From Candidatus Gastranaerophilales bacterium (lineage in GTDB: Bacteria; Cyanobacteriota; Vampirovibrionia; Gastranaerophilales; Gastranaerophilaceae), in NCBI GenBank assembly GCA_947588745.1, contig CANPYW010000022.1, positions 1 through 35,161 of the forward strand: a stretch of DNA of 35,161 nucleotides, in the 5' to 3' direction. Under the pieces are notes generated by a model that had not been told where the DNA came from, searched no databases, and worked only from the letters and a program-made list of their open reading frames with translations. The position numbers were made by a program, and so were the translations under genes. Shown here piece by piece: positions 1-6,466 of this stretch; the stretch's first letter is position 1; each line of letters begins with the position of its first letter.

Positions 1-2
1 AA

Positions 3-74
3 TGGGCCCGGTAGGATTCGAACCTACGACCAAGGGATTATGAGTCCCCTGCGCTACCGCTGCGCCACAAGCCC
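3..74 (-). tRNA. tRNA with CAU anticodon (elongator Met or lysidine-type Ile2)
   Basis: The minus strand folds into a full cloverleaf. The acceptor stem is GGGCTTG with CGGGCCC, using two G-U pairs. The D stem is GCGC/GCGC, the anticodon arm is GGGGA-CTCATAA-TCCCT, the T arm is GTAGG-TTCGAAT-CCTAC, and the discriminator is A. The anticodon is CAT. The G1-C72 pair and the A-U pair at the base of the anticodon loop argue against initiator tRNA. Elongator methionine and the CAU tRNA-Ile that TilS modifies cannot be separated by eye. No CCA is encoded, because the discriminator is followed by TT. Its first 11 nt recur in the repeats immediately upstream. Confidence 0.93.
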
Positions 75-164
75 AAGAAAGGTATTAAATTGTCAAAGTA
101 TCGAGCTTGCGGTAGCTGTGCTATCTAACCTTTTGGAAAAACATTCCGTTTCTCTAGCTAGAGT
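64..164. repeat. 101-bp tandem repeat, copy 1 (contains tRNA 5' end)
   Basis: This unit matches the next 101 bp at all but one base (C at 152, T at 253). It begins inside the tRNA gene: gccacaagccc is the complement of the first 11 nt of the tRNA. The rest is non-coding and structured. It contains the palindrome CTCTAGCTAGAG (153-164 area), a GGAA/TTCC hairpin, and ends (GAGCTTG and CAAGCCC) that can pair over seven base pairs. This is the copy adjoining the intact tRNA. Confidence 0.95.
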
Positions 165-265
165 GCCACAAGCCCAAGAAAGGTATTAAATTGTCAAAGT
201 ATCGAGCTTGCGGTAGCTGTGCTATCTAACCTTTTGGAAAAACATTCCGTTTTTCTAGCTAGAGT
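165..265. repeat. 101-bp tandem repeat, copy 2
   Basis: Second unit, exactly 101 bp after the first, with a single substitution at 253. It carries the same 11-nt tRNA 5' fragment but no remaining tRNA body, so it cannot make a tRNA. The near identity implies a recent duplication or ongoing homogenisation. Confidence 0.95.
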
Positions 266-306
266 GCCACAAGCCCAAGAATAAAGTATTAAATTATCAA
301 AGTATC
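266..306. repeat. Partial third copy of the repeat (41 bp)
   Basis: It again starts with the 11-nt tRNA fragment and continues with a diverged version of the A/T-rich part of the unit (about a 2-nt insertion plus a few substitutions). It then stops before the structured module. It may be the ancestral upstream flank of the tRNA into which the other units were inserted. Confidence 0.85.
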
Positions 307-418
307 TAAATAAATACCCGGCACCTTAATGCCATTTATCCTCCCGCCCTCGGAAATAATTATCTGATATTACCTCCTCTACGGGCCACACAAGCAAATT
401 CATTTAGACTATGTTCTA
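307..418 (-). other. Non-coding stretch, possible tRNA leader or small RNA
   Basis: No open reading frame or known RNA family is recognised here. On the minus strand it would form the first ~110 nt of a transcript from the promoter at 419-447. It includes a short hairpin (GGCA-TTAAGG-TGCC) and purine-rich blocks such as GGGCGGGAGGAT. It could be a long leader of the tRNA transcript, a separate small RNA, or a decayed RNA gene. The plus-strand interval 448-499 before the next gene shows nothing beyond a ribosome binding site. Confidence 0.35.
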
Positions 419-447
419 AGAATATCATTAACAATATCTTATGTCAA
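419..447 (-). promoter_or_regulatory. Predicted sigma70 promoter facing the tRNA
   Basis: The minus strand reads TTGACA, a 17-nt spacer and TATTCT. The -35 is perfect and the -10 close to consensus. Transcription would begin near 412 and run leftward through the repeats into the tRNA, roughly 340 nt downstream. Confidence 0.65.
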
Positions 448-499
448 ACATTTAAACAAAAAATATTTTGTTCTGTTTTATTACTATAGAGAGGTTATT

Positions 500-880
500 A
501 TGCAAATTTCTTCTATTAATTTTTATCTGCCGAGTTTTTCTTCAAAAAGAAAATTTAAAAAAATGTTCAAAAAGTGTGCATACTCCGGCGAAAATTTTGA
601 AACGCACAATCCACGTACGATTGAACATATTATTACTCGCTCAAATGGCGGGTCGGACGATTATTCAAATTTAATTGTCGTAAAAAAATCTTGGAATGAA
701 AAAAGAAGTTCTGTTTCCCTTGATGAATTTATTAAAAAGTATCCTCAAGTTGAAGAAAATATAAAGACCAGCGTTCAAAATATGCAAGGTAAAACGATAA
801 ATGGTATTGATTGGGCTAAAGAAGTAAAAAACACGCTTAAGTTAGCCATTGGTCGTGATATTTTTGAAAATCAAAATTAG
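500..880 (+). CDS. HNH-endonuclease-like small protein
   Basis: A 126-residue protein that starts at ATG 500 behind an AGAGG box. Residues 24-70 resemble an HNH nuclease core. There is a cysteine at 26 (CAYSGENF), then IEHIITRSNGGSDD with His43, then Asn57 and Asn66 in NLIVVKKSWNEKRSS. Most HNH proteins of this type carry CxxC knuckles; here only Cys26 remains, with Ser where the second Cys is expected, so metal binding is uncertain. The C-terminal third (80-126) is not recognised. The N-terminus (MQISSINFYL) loosely resembles the ISFG tag of two other proteins in this window. It stands alone, flanked by its own terminator. A role in DNA cleavage is inferred from family resemblance only. Confidence 0.75.
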   Translation: MQISSINFYLPSFSSKRKFKKMFKKCAYSGENFETHNPRTIEHIITRSNGGSDDYSNLIVVKKSWNEKRSSVSLDEFIKKYPQVEENIKTSVQNMQGKTINGIDWAKEVKNTLKLAIGRDIFENQN

Positions 881-918
881 TTAATATTTTAAATATTTAG
901 TGAACACGATATTAGTAG

Positions 919-952
919 AAAAGGAGTTTTCCGTATACGGAAAACTCCTTTT
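919..952. terminator. Bidirectional terminator, perfect 34-bp palindrome
   Basis: A perfect inverted repeat with AAAA at its left end and TTTT at its right end, centred on CCGTATACGG. It sits between the convergent HNH-like gene and ferredoxin gene and can terminate both. Confidence 0.88.
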
Positions 953-971
953 CTTTCGCATGTTTAATTAA

Positions 972-1148
972 CTATTGAACTTGAATAGCATTAACAGGAC
1001 AGCAATCAGCTGCTTCTTTAACGCAATCTTCATTGCCTGCAACTGCTGATTCATTAACTTTTGCTTTATCATCTACTGAAAATACTTTATCACATACAGA
1101 TTCACAAGCACCGCATGCTATGCAATCATCACTAACTTTAACTTTCAT
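972..1148 (-). CDS. Single-cluster [4Fe-4S] ferredoxin
   Basis: A 58-residue acidic electron carrier. It has CIACGAC (Cys9, 12, 15) and Cys50 before Pro (CCPVNAI) as the four ligands of one [4Fe-4S] cluster. Cys19 and Cys42 sit where Thermotoga maritima ferredoxin has a disulfide, and the overall layout matches that family. The start is ATG 1148 with AAGGAG eight bases upstream. The gene is monocistronic, between the 919-952 terminator and the 3' end of mnmA. The redox partner is not identifiable; a low-potential carrier for fermentative or Fe-S enzymes is the usual role. Confidence 0.93.
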   Translation of the reverse strand: MKVKVSDDCIACGACESVCDKVFSVDDKAKVNESAVAGNEDCVKEAADCCPVNAIQVQ

Positions 1149-1196
1149 TTATTTTCTCCTTTTTATTATGTGACTCTTGTGGCAATCCACATTTAG

Positions 1197-1224
1197 ATTA
1201 TATCATTAAATAAATATTTTTAAA
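1197..1224 (-). promoter_or_regulatory. Predicted ferredoxin promoter
   Basis: The minus strand reads TTTAAA, a 16-nt spacer and a perfect TATAAT. A transcript from about 1190 would have a ~40-nt leader that includes a small hairpin (TGTGG-ATTG-CCACA). Confidence 0.55.
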
Positions 1225-1235
1225 TATTTATTAAA

Positions 1236-2300
1236 CTAATAAACATTATTAATTATTCCGCCGCCTAACACTGTATCATTGTCATAGAATACAACAGACT
1301 GTCCTATTGCAATAGATTTCTGATAATCATCAAAAATTACATCAGCAGTTTGTTCATCTTTTTTTATTACGTTTACTTTTACAGGCTGCTGTGTAGAGCG
1401 TATTTTTGCTTGTACTTTAATTTGCTGCGGTAAATCTTGAATAATCCAATTTATGTTTACAGCGGTTAATTCTTTTTTAAAGGTTTTATCCAAATGTCCC
1501 ACAACCACTTCATTTGTATCTTTGTTAAGACTAATAACATACAATGCTTCTGTTGAAGCGATGCCTATGCCTTTTCTCTGTCCAACGGTATAATTCCATA
1601 TACCTTGATGTTTACCCAGAATTTTCCCGTCTGTATCAACAATATTACCTTCTTTTGGGCTTAAATTTAGTAATTCATTATAGTCACCGCCGTAAAAGTC
1701 CTGGCTGTCCGGTTTATTTGCAGAAAGAAGATTGTTTTCAATTGCAATATTTCTTATTTCTTCTTTTGTATATTCGCCTAATGGCAGAATTATATTTTTT
1801 AATTGTTCTTGTTTTAATCTGTGAAGAAAATAGGATTGGTCTTTTTTGGGGTCAACCCCTCTTTTTAATTTATATATTCCGTTTTCTTCCGTAATCCTTG
1901 CATAGTGACCGGTTGCAAATTTATCAAATTCAACATTCTGCATTTTTGCTGCAACCGGTAATGCACCAAATTTTATATATGCATTACACCACACGCAAGG
2001 ATTTGGTGTTCTTCCTTCAACATATTCCGATTTAAAATTCTTTAATACAATATCTTCGTATTTATCTGCACAGTCAAAGACGTGATATGGAATTCCTATT
2101 TGTTTTGCAATTTTCTCGGCTTCTTCTATGGAATTTTTTTCATCAGGGCCGTAGCACGCATCCTTATGACCTGTGATGTTCTTTTCGCTTCCTTTCCATA
2201 TAGACATTGTAGCCCCGATTACATCATACCCCTGCTTTTTTAGCAGTAAAGCAGCAACCGATGAGTCAACACCGCCTGATAATCCGACCAATATTTTCAT
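1236..2300 (-). CDS. mnmA: tRNA-specific 2-thiouridylase MnmA
   Basis: Adenylates and thiolates U34 of Lys, Glu and Gln tRNAs. The N-terminal PP-loop SGGVDSS (residues 8-14) binds ATP; GHYAR (131-135), DQSYFLH and the C-terminal barrel (YTVGQRKGIG) follow. Length is 354 residues, normal for the family. I start at ATG 2300, not at the in-frame ATG 2321, because 2300 overlaps the nadA stop (ATGA) and has AGGAAAG upstream. PNPCVWCN supplies Cys102 and Cys105, and Cys49 lies in an ACYGP motif. The second catalytic cysteine of E. coli MnmA (in GICFI) is replaced: the aligned stretch reads SQDFYGG, with Tyr203. This may be a variant class using other cysteines or an Fe-S cluster. Cotranscribed with nadA. 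Confidence 0.95.
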   Translation of the reverse strand: MKILVGLSGGVDSSVAALLLKKQGYDVIGATMSIWKGSEKNITGHKDACYGPDEKNSIEEAEKIAKQIGIPYHVFDCADKYEDIVLKNFKSEYVEGRTPNPCVWCNAYIKFGALPVAAKMQNVEFDKFATGHYARITEENGIYKLKRGVDPKKDQSYFLHRLKQEQLKNIILPLGEYTKEEIRNIAIENNLLSANKPDSQDFYGGDYNELLNLSPKEGNIVDTDGKILGKHQGIWNYTVGQRKGIGIASTEALYVISLNKDTNEVVVGHLDKTFKKELTAVNINWIIQDLPQQIKVQAKIRSTQQPVKVNVIKKDEQTADVIFDDYQKSIAIGQSVVFYDNDTVLGGGIINNVY

Positions 2301-3223
2301 TTGTTTATCTTTCCTGCACATAGCATTCTATTAATGCATTCAGTGGCTTTTATTCTGATACTTTCTTCTATATTTATTTCATATTGTTCATATTTTAATG
2401 CATTATATATGTCGTTAAGTGTGTTATGCTTCATATTTTGACATATTATATTTGATTTAATAAGTATAAATTCTTTATTCCAATTCTCATTTATGCTGTC
2501 ACGATTTAATCTGTCTATTACACCTTTTTCCGTTGCGATTACAAATTGTTTTTTATCTGATTTTTTTGCAAATTCCATAATTTCTTTTGTAGAACCCACA
2601 AAATCAGCCAGTTTGGATACTTCACAATGACACTCCGGATGTGCCAATATTAATGCTTCCGGATATTTTTTTCGTGCATTAGTTATATCTTCCGGTAATA
2701 TTCTTAAATGGGTAGGGCAAAATCCGTTATATGTTATGACTTCAACATTCCCAAGCTTTTTTTCTACAAATTTACCCAGATAAGTATCCGGAACAAAAAG
2801 AACTTTTTCTTTGTTTAAACTTCTTACTATTTCTACGGCATTAGAACTTGTACAGCAAATATCACATTCCGCTTTTACTTCGGCTGTTGAATTAATATAA
2901 CATACTACAGGTATATTGGGATTTTGGCTTTTAAACTCCCTTAATCTTTTAATATCAATCATATCTGCCATTAAACAACCTGAATTCATATTTGGAAGCA
3001 GGACTTTCTTATCCGGTGATAATAGTTTTGCACTTTGTGCCATAAAATACACTCCTGCAAAAACTATTATATCCGCTTTTGTTCCTGCTGCCATACGGCT
3101 TAAAAACAATGAATCGCCAACATAATCGGATACTTCATCCAGTTCAATGTTCTGATAGCAATGTGTTAATATAATTGCATTTTTTTCTTGCTTTAGCTTC
3201 TTAATGTCATCTATTAAATTCAT
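2297..3223 (-). CDS. nadA: Quinolinate synthase NadA
   Basis: Condenses iminoaspartate with dihydroxyacetone phosphate to quinolinate in NAD synthesis. It is an oxygen-sensitive [4Fe-4S] enzyme. The three expected cluster cysteines are visible: Cys83 (NSGCLMADM), Cys169 (GFCPTH) and Cys261 (IICQNMKHNTL). Family motifs HCYQ, DYVGDS and HPEC are also present. The 308-residue length matches the short NadA type. AAAGGG precedes ATG 3223 and a good promoter lies just upstream. nadB and nadC are not in the window. Pairing with mnmA may reflect a shared dependence on sulfur and Fe-S supply, which is inference. Confidence 0.96.
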   Translation of the reverse strand: MNLIDDIKKLKQEKNAIILTHCYQNIELDEVSDYVGDSLFLSRMAAGTKADIIVFAGVYFMAQSAKLLSPDKKVLLPNMNSGCLMADMIDIKRLREFKSQNPNIPVVCYINSTAEVKAECDICCTSSNAVEIVRSLNKEKVLFVPDTYLGKFVEKKLGNVEVITYNGFCPTHLRILPEDITNARKKYPEALILAHPECHCEVSKLADFVGSTKEIMEFAKKSDKKQFVIATEKGVIDRLNRDSINENWNKEFILIKSNIICQNMKHNTLNDIYNALKYEQYEINIEESIRIKATECINRMLCAGKINK

Positions 3224-3264
3224 AATGCCCTTTGTTACTTATGTTGAGTGCAAATATTTATTTT

Positions 3265-3293
3265 ATTAAAATACAACGACATTATCAAGTCAA
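3265..3293 (-). promoter_or_regulatory. Predicted nadA-mnmA promoter
   Basis: The minus strand reads TTGACT, a 17-nt spacer and TTTAAT, ending about 40 bases before the nadA start. Confidence 0.65.
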
Positions 3294-3301
3294 GCAGACA
3301 A

Positions 3302-3333
3302 AAAAATAATCCGAAATATTTCGGATTATTTTT
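3302..3333. terminator. Palindromic terminator
   Basis: A perfect inverted repeat centred on GAAATATTTC and flanked by A and T runs. It lies just past the end of the acidic-protein gene and upstream of the nadA promoter, so it probably ends the transcript of the former. Confidence 0.82.
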
Positions 3334-3353
3334 ATTTTTAATTTTGCTTTATT

Positions 3354-4853
3354 CTATTCTTCTTCGGAATATTTTGCAAATGCATTAGTTAATTTATCTA
3401 TATATTTATCTTCAGTTCCAAAGCTAAAATCACTTTTTATATTCTTAAAAATAGATGCTCCGTTGTTATAATCGGCATAATTATTTACAATTTTCCCAAG
3501 AACTTTTTCATCAGCTGTGTCCATTATTCTGGCTATAAATTCATCTGCCGTGCCAACCATGCCTGCTGTACTGTTATATATTTCTTTACACAATACTTTT
3601 ATTGCACTTTCATTTCCGTTTTTAGCCGAGTCAAGCAATTTATCCGCTAATAAATTCATAATTTCCGTTTTATCTGCTTTGAACGGAAAACTGTTTTCTA
3701 GTGCTTTTACAATGCTTCCGTATTTTTCATTATAATTATCAATAATTTTTGCAAAATTATCCGGAGATATATTTTTATTGTCCAAAATAGAGTTAATTTG
3801 TTCTTTATCAGTACTAATCATACCAAATCCGTTTTTTAACTCATCAGTAAAAACATTTATCTGTTTATCCGATAATTGATTTGAGCTTACAGCATTGTTT
3901 TCAGCTTTATTTTCTTCCGTAATTTCGTTATTTAAAGCAGAATTATCTTCTTTTATTAAACCTTTATTTCTTAAAGCATTTAAAGCTTCATCATAAGTTA
4001 AACCTTGTTCCGTAAGTTTATTAATTTGTTCTTTATTTTGTTCTGATAACCCGTCCATAGACAATGTTTGTCTTATTTGTTCTATTTCGTCCTGACTCCA
4101 GCCCAAAGTATCTGACAGAAAATCTATGGCCTCATTGTATGTTTTTATATTTTCCGAATCTATAAAGGAGTCTAAAAAGCTTCTTACAGATTGCGGATTT
4201 GTCATATCTAAATTTGCACCGGTTAGGAAGCTTGATGTTTCAGGAATATAAGATGTATCTTCCGTTTCTTCAACTCCAATAATTCCTTCGGTATTTTCAC
4301 TTTCAGATACTTCTTCTGTTTCTTCCGATGATATATCCGTATATTCTTCAGCTGCTTCTTCTGTTCCTTCTGACGCTAAATCCGTATATTTTTCAGCTGC
4401 TTCTTCTGTTTCTCCCGTCGCAGCTCCAAATTCTTCAGCATTTTGGGCTTCGTTTTCACTTTTTAGAATTTCAATGTCTTTAATGACTTCATTTGTGTCG
4501 CTAAGTAAAGCACTATTCCACAATTCAAATCCATCTATGGTTTGACCGTCATCAGAAATAAAATCCAATTCATCAGTAGTGAGGAGTTTAGATGAATTTT
4601 CATTTGTATCCAATATATCAAACAGTAAACCGGCTGCATCTTTAATGCTCTCGGAATCTTTTCCTGTCGTTTCACTTATATATTGTACAAATTGTTCTTC
4701 TGTGATACCATCACCTATTTGAAAAATAGAACTCCTCATTTCTTCCGGGGCATAGTCGCATTTTAATTTTTCAAGTTGTGATGATACATCTTGTAAATTT
4801 GCCTCATTATGAGTTTGCAAATATTGTGCAATCTTTGCATTGATGTCGACCAT
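3354..4853 (-). CDS. Large acidic protein of unknown function with 15-residue repeats
   Basis: 499 residues, strongly acidic, with no signal peptide or membrane segment. It is not recognised. Residues 1-120 are mostly helical and contain an Asp/Asn-rich stretch (DTNENSS at 82-88, then DDGQTIDGFE at 101-110) that loosely recalls EF-hand or dockerin loops, though the spacing is not canonical. Residues 149-178 hold two 15-residue repeats (TEEAAE.YTD..SE.) in a Glu/Thr/Ser-rich linker. Residues 220-499 are predicted helical with low complexity. AAGGAG precedes ATG 4853. It is a single-gene unit with its own promoter and terminator. A scaffold, secreted substrate or calcium-binding role are possible but unsupported. 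Confidence 0.85.
   Translation of the reverse strand: MVDINAKIAQYLQTHNEANLQDVSSQLEKLKCDYAPEEMRSSIFQIGDGITEEQFVQYISETTGKDSESIKDAAGLLFDILDTNENSSKLLTTDELDFISDDGQTIDGFELWNSALLSDTNEVIKDIEILKSENEAQNAEEFGAATGETEEAAEKYTDLASEGTEEAAEEYTDISSEETEEVSESENTEGIIGVEETEDTSYIPETSSFLTGANLDMTNPQSVRSFLDSFIDSENIKTYNEAIDFLSDTLGWSQDEIEQIRQTLSMDGLSEQNKEQINKLTEQGLTYDEALNALRNKGLIKEDNSALNNEITEENKAENNAVSSNQLSDKQINVFTDELKNGFGMISTDKEQINSILDNKNISPDNFAKIIDNYNEKYGSIVKALENSFPFKADKTEIMNLLADKLLDSAKNGNESAIKVLCKEIYNSTAGMVGTADEFIARIMDTADEKVLGKIVNNYADYNNGASIFKNIKSDFSFGTEDKYIDKLTNAFAKYSEEE
4320..4409 (-). repeat. Two 45-bp in-frame tandem repeats
   Basis: The repeats encode residues 149-163 and 164-178 of the acidic protein. Both read TEEAAE(K/E)YTD, with a diverged tail. 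In-frame units like this can expand or contract by slippage. Confidence 0.85.
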
Positions 4854-4885
4854 ATCTTCTCCTTCACTATACCTTTTTTATCGGC

Positions 4886-4914
4886 ACAATATTCCCAATT
4901 ATTTAGTTTTTCAA
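4886..4914 (-). promoter_or_regulatory. Predicted promoter of the acidic protein gene
   Basis: The minus strand reads TTGAAA, a 17-nt spacer and TATTGT, about 30 bases upstream of ATG 4853. Confidence 0.5.
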
Positions 4915-4971
4915 AAATAATATTAAGAATTGTAACTTTAAATTAAAAGTAAAATTAGAAATTCTTAAAAT

Positions 4972-5631
4972 TTACATATCTAGTGATTTTTCATTTAAAG
5001 GCTGCGATATCATTATTCCTTCGCCTCCTATTATGTTCACTTGTTTTCCGTCTAAATATAAGTATACTTTTTTATCTGTATTATCTAATGCGGTTTTAAT
5101 TAATTGCATCATTCTTGAATATATGCTGTCTGTTCCGCCGCCGTATTGAAAATCAGAGCTGAAATCTATGATTATTCTGTTTTTTGTTTGTTTAACTTCG
5201 AGTAGTTTTGTTGTAGTAGGAATTTCGCTGTAAGCTCCAAGTGATTTTTCTATGAGATTAGGCCCTTTAAGTAGCGATTTTATTGAATATTCCAGTTTAT
5301 CTTCATTTGGAGGCACTTCTCTTTCTACTCGTTTATATATACTGTTATTATTACTATCGAGGGCTAAGAAGTATATGTTTGCCGTATCTTTTTCCTTTTT
5401 CGCTGACGGAATATCTACATCTTCTGCTGTTTTTTCAGGAATAACATCTGGCGGATCTATTATTTCTGTAGGGAATTCATTACTTTTCCCTTTTTTTAAC
5501 GATAAATCAATATTCTCAAAATTTATTATTTCAGATACAAAACTTCTAATATTATCACCGTATTTTTCGTTTATGAATAATCCGGATAATATTATTAAAA
5601 CGATTATTACAATTTTAGAAAAATTACTCAT
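4972..5631 (-). CDS. Membrane-anchored GerMN-domain protein
   Basis: 219 residues. Residues 5-22 form one hydrophobic anchor without a lipobox, then a variable linker (25-85). A GerMN domain follows (about 90-205): YFLALDSNNNSIYKRVEREVP, a helix ending SLLKGPN, IPTTTKLLEVK and IIIDFSSDF. GerMN domains occur in spore-germination GerM and in many non-spore-forming lineages, including Cyanobacteria, in envelope proteins whose ligand is not well defined. The gene starts one base after the preceding stop and is the last gene of the glyA-truB cluster. Nothing here suggests sporulation; an envelope or peptidoglycan-related role is an inference. Confidence 0.85.
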   Translation of the reverse strand: MSNFSKIVIIVLIILSGLFINEKYGDNIRSFVSEIINFENIDLSLKKGKSNEFPTEIIDPPDVIPEKTAEDVDIPSAKKEKDTANIYFLALDSNNNSIYKRVEREVPPNEDKLEYSIKSLLKGPNLIEKSLGAYSEIPTTTKLLEVKQTKNRIIIDFSSDFQYGGGTDSIYSRMMQLIKTALDNTDKKVYLYLDGKQVNIIGGEGIMISQPLNEKSLDM

Positions 5632-5632
5632 T

Positions 5633-6466
5633 TTATCCGCCGTAATCTTTATTTATTATAAATATACCTTCTGCTTTAATTGCATTACCCGTAATTTTAG
5701 CTTGTGATATATATATTTTGCAAAATTTACTATCTAATGCTGAATTCGTTATTGCTATCGGATTTTTTTTGAAATAATCAACTATATCCATGACTATTAT
5801 ATTACTATTTTTTGAAAAAGAGATATCTTTTAACAATATGTTATTATCTGCTACTTCAATATCCGCTTTTAGATTTATATTTAATACCTTTTTAGAAAAA
5901 ATTGTTTTTACAGGCATTTTTAAATTAACTTTAGAATTCTTAATTGTAATTTTTGGTTCTAATAGTTGGAATATTTTTTTGCCATTTATTGTTATTCCTT
6001 TATCAAGAACTTTTTCTTTAAATTCTTGTGATTTTACAATATATTCTAAATCTTTATTTGTTATTTCCGCATTAAATGCCATTGGCAGAGGGTTAGGGTA
6101 ATATGCCCGGTGATTTTTATACACTACTCTGTTATATTCACAAAGACTTCCCGCTTTAAAAGAGGATAAACTCATCCCCTCGTATACAGCTTTGGGGCTT
6201 TCTACGTTTAATTTCTTAAATTCACCATTTTTAAGTCGTTTTAAACTGTATAAATCTAAATCTACTTTAAAATCTCCGTTAAACTGTTTATTAAGGTCTT
6301 TTGATATCGCAAACTCTATTATATTTTTCGGAACAGTATTTATTTTTTTAAACAGATTTCTGCTCTCTTTTATGTCTGATTTCGTTTGGCAATATATGCT
6401 GTAATCATAAGCATATACATTAAGGCTGTTTAAAAGTATTATTAATGTTATTAATATTTTTTTCAT
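5633..6466 (-). CDS. Secreted DUF2993/LmeA-like protein
   Basis: 277 residues with a clear Sec signal peptide (cleavage near NVYA-YD, residue 19). The body is strand-rich: short ISNKDL-like and VDLDLYSLKR segments recall DUF2993 (LmeA-like) proteins, which bind phospholipid at the envelope and are common in Cyanobacteria and Actinobacteria. The match is by general pattern and is moderate. The ATG overlaps the truB stop (ATGA), so it is translationally coupled to truB, and the GerMN gene follows after one base. The two envelope genes look like a unit appended to the translation operon. Confidence 0.7.
   Translation of the reverse strand: MKKILITLIILLNSLNVYAYDYSIYCQTKSDIKESRNLFKKINTVPKNIIEFAISKDLNKQFNGDFKVDLDLYSLKRLKNGEFKKLNVESPKAVYEGMSLSSFKAGSLCEYNRVVYKNHRAYYPNPLPMAFNAEITNKDLEYIVKSQEFKEKVLDKGITINGKKIFQLLEPKITIKNSKVNLKMPVKTIFSKKVLNINLKADIEVADNNILLKDISFSKNSNIIVMDIVDYFKKNPIAITNSALDSKFCKIYISQAKITGNAIKAEGIFIINKDYGG

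Noticed and set aside
64-306. Possible CRISPR array or additional tRNA genes in the tandem repeats
   Set aside because: Units are contiguous with no variable spacers. The module can pair its ends but has no T arm or TTC loop, so it is not a tRNA.
2301-2321. Longer mnmA start at 2321
   Set aside because: It would lie well inside nadA and adds MCRKDKQ, unlike the family; the ATG at 2300 has a better ribosome binding site and the usual MKILVGLSGG opening.
4870-4972. Possible terminator after the GerMN gene
   Set aside because: Only a 9-bp A/T inverted repeat with a ~30-nt loop is present; too weak to call.
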